NCBI RefSeq assembly: GCF_947500975.1
Contig: NZ_CANMUE010000002.1
Span: forward strand, 248,001 to 312,000
Direction of reading: 5' to 3'
Length of the DNA: 64,000 nucleotides
Source of the DNA: an uncultured Polaribacter sp.
GTDB taxonomy: Bacteria; Bacteroidota; Bacteroidia; Flavobacteriales; Flavobacteriaceae
How positions within the stretch are numbered: the stretch's first letter is position 1; each line of letters starts with the position of its first letter. Under the pieces are notes generated by a model. That model worked only from the letters and a program-made list of their open reading frames with translations. It had not been told where the DNA came from and made no database searches. Shown here piece after piece: positions 60,435 through 64,000 of this stretch. The position numbers and the translations under genes were made by a program.

Positions 60435-61742
60435 TTAAAAAGTAGAAGCTAATTCCATTAAAATAGTACAAGCAATTGCGCCAATTGTACCAATTGCATA
60501 CCCAAAAACGGCTAATAAAACCCCTACAGTTGCTAATGACGGATGAAAGGCTTGTGCAACAATAGGAGCAGAGGCTGCACCACCAACGTTAGCTTGACTT
60601 CCAACTGCTAAAAAGAAATATGGAGCTCTAATAATTTTAGCTACTAAAATTAATAAACCTGCATGTATGATCATCCAAACAAAACCAATTACAATTAATC
60701 CAGGGTTTTCAAAAGCTTGATTTAAATCCATTTTCATACCAATTGTAGCAACTAAAATGTAAATAAAAATACTCCCTAATTTACTAGCACCTGCACCTTC
60801 GTAATTTTTTGCTTTGGTAAATGATAAAATAATTGCAATTATTGTTGATACACTTATCAACCAGAAAAAACCTGAGCCTAAAAAAGAGAATATATTACGC
60901 CAAGTTTGTGAAGTAAATGAAGCTACAAAATCTGCAAAAAATGTACTTAAGTATTTAGATGCAAAATGCCCAAAACCAACAGTTCCAAAACCAATTGCAA
61001 GCATAATCATTAAATCTGATAGCGTAGGATTTCTTTTTACTTTTTGCGTAAAATTGATAACCTTTTCTTTAAGTTCTTCAATAGCAGTTGTATCAGCTTT
61101 TAACCATTTGTTAATTTTATCTTTTTTACCAATACCAATTAATAAAATGGCCATCCAAACATTAGCAACTACAATATCAACAATAACCATTCCTCCATAT
61201 TTTGAAGGGGTATATTCATAAATTTCTAACATGGCAGTTTGGTTTGCTCCACCACCAATCCAACTTCCTGCTAAAGTAGAAAGCCCTCTCCAAACAGCAT
61301 CAAAATCTGCACCACCTACAGTTTCTGGTGAAAATATTGAAATAATTAAAATTGCAATAGGACCTCCAATTATAATTCCTACAGTTCCAGTAAAGAACAT
61401 TATTAGTGCTTTTGAACCTAAATTAAAAATGGCTTTTAAATCGATACTTAAGGTCATTAAAACCAGAGCGGCAGGCAATAAAAATCGACTTGCAACATAA
61501 TATAACTGAGATTTATTTTTTACAATTTCACCAACTGTATTTTCAGTTTCCCATTCAGGAGATATTATTCTAAATGTTGTAAAAAGCGCAGGTATAAAAT
61601 AGGCCATAAATAAACCAGGTACAATTTTATAAAATTTTGCCCAAAACCCTGTTTTTAAATTTTCAGTATAAAAAACAAAACCTAAAGAAATCATTAAAAT
61701 ACCGAAAACAATGGCGTCATTTGTGAAAATTGGTGCTGTCAT
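60435..61742 (-). CDS. DUF819 family membrane protein (putative transporter)
   Basis: A 435-residue polytopic protein with about 12 hydrophobic helices. It has the DUF819 features: LSTLAGSWIGGGANQTAMLE (helical hairpin with Gly/Asn) and VGSQANVGGAASAPIVAQAF near the end, which form two inverted-repeat-like motifs typical of transporters. The substrate is unknown. It is 5 nt after the DUF2490 gene, in an operon with the sortilin-like gene. Confidence 0.88.
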   Translation of the reverse strand: MTAPIFTNDAIVFGILMISLGFVFYTENLKTGFWAKFYKIVPGLFMAYFIPALFTTFRIISPEWETENTVGEIVKNKSQLYYVASRFLLPAALVLMTLSIDLKAIFNLGSKALIMFFTGTVGIIIGGPIAILIISIFSPETVGGADFDAVWRGLSTLAGSWIGGGANQTAMLEIYEYTPSKYGGMVIVDIVVANVWMAILLIGIGKKDKINKWLKADTTAIEELKEKVINFTQKVKRNPTLSDLMIMLAIGFGTVGFGHFASKYLSTFFADFVASFTSQTWRNIFSFLGSGFFWLISVSTIIAIILSFTKAKNYEGAGASKLGSIFIYILVATIGMKMDLNQAFENPGLIVIGFVWMIIHAGLLILVAKIIRAPYFFLAVGSQANVGGAASAPIVAQAFHPSLATVGVLLAVFGYAIGTIGAIACTILMELASTF

Positions 61743-61747
61743 AATTT

Positions 61748-62428
61748 TTATTTAGTTTTTTTAATGTGATTGGTGTTTAAAATCACTCCTAATTGCAATC
61801 TTTTAAAGATGTTGTCTGGTGTTTTTATTTGAAAATACCCCATTTTTAATATGATAAGGTTATTTACTTTGTGTGTTAATCCAGCACCTGTCCAATTTTG
61901 AGCAAATCGTTTTCCTCTGTCTAAATTCAAGAAAAGTTCATTAAAAACATAGGCTTGCCAATTTTCTGAAATAGGGTAGCTTATATTTAAATCATAACGT
62001 AACCAGTTTTGGAATTGGTCTGTAATTAAATCTCTATGAATAAAACGTTGTTCGAATCTAAAACGATGTTTTGCATTTAAGTTACCCCATTTAGATTTTA
62101 GATTTAAGTCTTCATAAAATCTCCATTCATATAAGTTTGGAGAAGGTGTATCATAAGCTGTATCTGCAGTTGCATAACTTAAACCAAAAGTGAAATTTGT
62201 TTTTGGGGTAAAAGTATAATTAGCACCTAATCTATAAATTTCTTGTTGAAACTCATTAGCCAATTCATAATATCTAAAATGTGCCATAGTTTTTAAAGCA
62301 ATTTTTTCTGATATTTTATGAGAACCATTGTACATGTACCATGTTCCTAATTTGTCTTCAGCAGAATTTTGAGCATGAATTTTAAAACAAAAAAGGCTTA
62401 AGATTAAAAGTATACTTATTTTTTTCAT
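61748..62428 (-). CDS. DUF2490 family outer-membrane protein
   Basis: A 226-residue protein with a signal peptide (MKKISILLILSLFCFKIHAQ) and a barrel-like mature domain: LGTWYMYNGSHKISEKIALK, FRFEQRFIHRDLI, and NLDRGKRFAQNWTGAGLTHKV. It fits DUF2490, a small outer-membrane barrel family of unknown role. It is 2 nt after the sortilin/BNR gene. Confidence 0.87.
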   Translation of the reverse strand: MKKISILLILSLFCFKIHAQNSAEDKLGTWYMYNGSHKISEKIALKTMAHFRYYELANEFQQEIYRLGANYTFTPKTNFTFGLSYATADTAYDTPSPNLYEWRFYEDLNLKSKWGNLNAKHRFRFEQRFIHRDLITDQFQNWLRYDLNISYPISENWQAYVFNELFLNLDRGKRFAQNWTGAGLTHKVNNLIILKMGYFQIKTPDNIFKRLQLGVILNTNHIKKTK

Positions 62429-62430
62429 TT

Positions 62431-64000
62431 TTAATTTGATGAATAAATTTTAGTTTCTTTAAAAGGAGATATTTGTATTTTTTCTACTGAAGATTTGTAT
62501 GAAAGCCAATCGTTATTAAAAAATGTGTTGGTTTCTTCAACGGCAGATTTAAGCTCGTCTTTAAATTGATTTATTAATTGCCTTTCAGTATTTGTTTGTT
62601 CTCCAAAACGAGAGCGAACGTAATAACTTGCAGTGCCAAAACGTTGGTTTACTGTCATTTCTGGGTTCCTTGTAATTCCTTGTCTTTTATCTACATTTCC
62701 TAAATATTTTGCAATTAATGTATCTATTTTTTTTATAATCTTAGAAGATGATTTAATTTTATCTTTATACTTTTTCTTGTCTTCTTTTGATAATTTGTTT
62801 TTTATTAAAGTTGCTGTATTTTTACTTTCTATTAATTGTTTTACAATATCAGATATTTTTTGTTGATATCTTTCTAGCTCTTTTGCAGCAGTATATTTTT
62901 GATTGATTGCTTCATTAGAAATTTGTAACCTTGGATCAAATTCAACTTTTATGTTTTGCTCAGATGTTTCATTTCCAAAAGTCATTTTTAAACGATAAGT
63001 TCCTGGTTTTACAGATACACCTCTTGGTTCTCTTGTAGATTTTCTAATTTTTCTAGAAGCTCTTGCAACACCTTTTTCTCTTAAGTACCAGGTAGTTTTA
63101 TGAATACCACTTTCTTTAGGTGTTTTAAATTTTAAGGTTCTAATTTGTCTATCACCATCAAAAATTTCTAGTTTTATAGAGTCGTGTTTAATGCTCTTTT
63201 GTGTATCTTTATTCTTGCTTTTATTTTTTTCTTTTTTTGTTTCAGGTTTATTGATAAAATAAGAAATGATTGCCCCACTTTTTCTATTCTCTCCTTGATA
63301 CATTGCATCTGCACCAAATCTACTTCCTGTAGGTTGTTGTCTTGCGGTTTGATAAGCTATTGGAGGTTCAAATAGTTTTATTTTTTTTGTGTTTAAGCCT
63401 CCTTTTGCAATTTCTCTTAAAGGTGTAATGTCGTCTAAAACCCAAGCGGCTCTTCCGAATGTTCCAATAACCAAATCATTTTCTCTTGGATGAATTACTA
63501 AATCTTTAACAGGAACTGTAGGAAACCCTTCAGTCCATTTTGTCCATTTATTACCAGCATTTACTGAAATATACAAACCATCATCAGTACCTAAAAACAG
63601 TAAATTTTCATTTTCAGGGTCTTCAATAATACACAAAGCATAACTTTGTACATCGTTTTCATCAACTAAGCGTTTCCAAGTTTTTCCATAGTTTGTTGTT
63701 TTATAAGCATAAGGAGTATAATTAAAACGTCTGTAGTCATTTGCTACTAAAAGTGCTTCACCTTTATTTTTATTTGATGCTTTAATTTGTGCAATCCAAC
63801 TAAATTCTGGTAACCCTTTTATGTTTTTTGAAACGTTTGTCCAATCTTTACCACCATTTTTTGTAATATGTACTTGTCCATCATCTGTAGCAGCCCATAA
63901 AACATCTTTTTCTAAAACTGTTGGTTCGATTACCAATATGGTACAATGATTTTCAGCTCCAGTAGCATCCATGGTTAAACCACCACTTTCTGATTGTTTT
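62431..64000 (-). CDS. sortilin/BNR-type beta-propeller protein, C-terminal part (5' end outside window)
   Basis: The frame is open to the window edge; the visible 523 codons are the C-terminal part. It contains BNR/Asp-box repeats: WAATDDGQVHITKNGGKDWT, YAYKTTNYGKTWKRL, and FLGTDDGLYISVNAGNKWT, plus FGRAAWVLDDITPLREI, as in VPS10/sortilin-like propellers of Bacteroidota. A beta-domain (LKFKTPKESGIHKTTWYLRE) and a long basic helical tail follow. The family is often annotated as glycosyl hydrolase, but no catalytic evidence is visible here. It heads the operon with DUF2490 and DUF819. Confidence 0.85.
   Translation of the reverse strand, partial: KQSESGGLTMDATGAENHCTILVIEPTVLEKDVLWAATDDGQVHITKNGGKDWTNVSKNIKGLPEFSWIAQIKASNKNKGEALLVANDYRRFNYTPYAYKTTNYGKTWKRLVDENDVQSYALCIIEDPENENLLFLGTDDGLYISVNAGNKWTKWTEGFPTVPVKDLVIHPRENDLVIGTFGRAAWVLDDITPLREIAKGGLNTKKIKLFEPPIAYQTARQQPTGSRFGADAMYQGENRKSGAIISYFINKPETKKEKNKSKNKDTQKSIKHDSIKLEIFDGDRQIRTLKFKTPKESGIHKTTWYLREKGVARASRKIRKSTREPRGVSVKPGTYRLKMTFGNETSEQNIKVEFDPRLQISNEAINQKYTAAKELERYQQKISDIVKQLIESKNTATLIKNKLSKEDKKKYKDKIKSSSKIIKKIDTLIAKYLGNVDKRQGITRNPEMTVNQRFGTASYYVRSRFGEQTNTERQLINQFKDELKSAVEETNTFFNNDWLSYKSSVEKIQISPFKETKIYSSN

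Noticed and set aside
1..64000. Intact mobile elements, prophage, restriction-modification or CRISPR systems
   Set aside because: No transposase, phage structural, methylase/endonuclease or cas gene was found among the supported reading frames.

Overview
The window is a chromosomal segment of a marine-type Bacteroidota, most likely family Flavobacteriaceae and close to Polaribacter. The genus is an inference from gene content and remembered protein similarity; no search was run. Supporting signs are the strongly AT-rich sequence, promoters of the Bacteroidota form (TTTG, about 20 nt, TAnnTTTG), no obvious Shine-Dalgarno sequences, a SusC/SusD pair, a type IX secretion (T9SS) C-terminal sorting domain, and several flavobacterial DUF families.

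Layout. 1-6748: 3' end of gyrA, a secreted TPR protein, NlpC/P60 peptidase, thiolase, and a 7TM-HD (PgpH-type) phosphodiesterase. 6780-7159: tRNA-Ser/Pro/Arg operon with a good promoter and terminator, followed by a 600-bp gap with a possible integrase remnant. 7728-17163: glmM, an outer-membrane protein coupled to a class-V aminotransferase, a lipid A acyltransferase, rhomboid protease, tRNA-Gly, GNAT, metallo-beta-lactamase-fold protein, tRNA-Met, START-like protein, class-IV aminotransferase, AlgH and HU. 17268-20655: a tight AAA ATPase-recQ-fmt operon. 20798-25868: DUF493, three envelope-folding (PPIase/SurA-type) proteins and a MoxR ATPase in one operon. 25876-34639: rsmD, DUF3822, membrane protein, RecD-like helicase, LpxR-like lipid A deacylase, two tandem PPK2 kinases, an LMW phosphatase/arsenate reductase-like protein, Smr protein and cysteine desulfurase.

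34952-59592 is the standout: a polysaccharide utilization locus whose enzyme set (GH16, GH17, GH30, GH3, an unassigned clan GH-A enzyme and a large GH149-type phosphorylase) fits beta-1,3/1,6-glucan (laminarin). The model is: surface binding and cutting by SusD, a PKD/CBM lipoprotein and GH16; import through SusC; periplasmic trimming and debranching by GH17, GH30 and GH3; inner-membrane uptake by a GPH-type MFS symporter; and cytoplasmic phosphorolysis to glucose 1-phosphate. A transmembrane beta-propeller protein ending in a LuxR-type HTH, with no kinase, probably senses the glucan and switches the locus on. The locus ends with a T9SS-secreted protein made of two nearly identical 187-residue units, a probable glycan-binding module.

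59696-64000: a DUF4369 lipoprotein, then an operon of DUF819 membrane protein, DUF2490 outer-membrane protein and the C-terminal part of a sortilin/BNR propeller protein cut by the window edge. No rRNA, CRISPR array, intact insertion sequence or prophage was seen.
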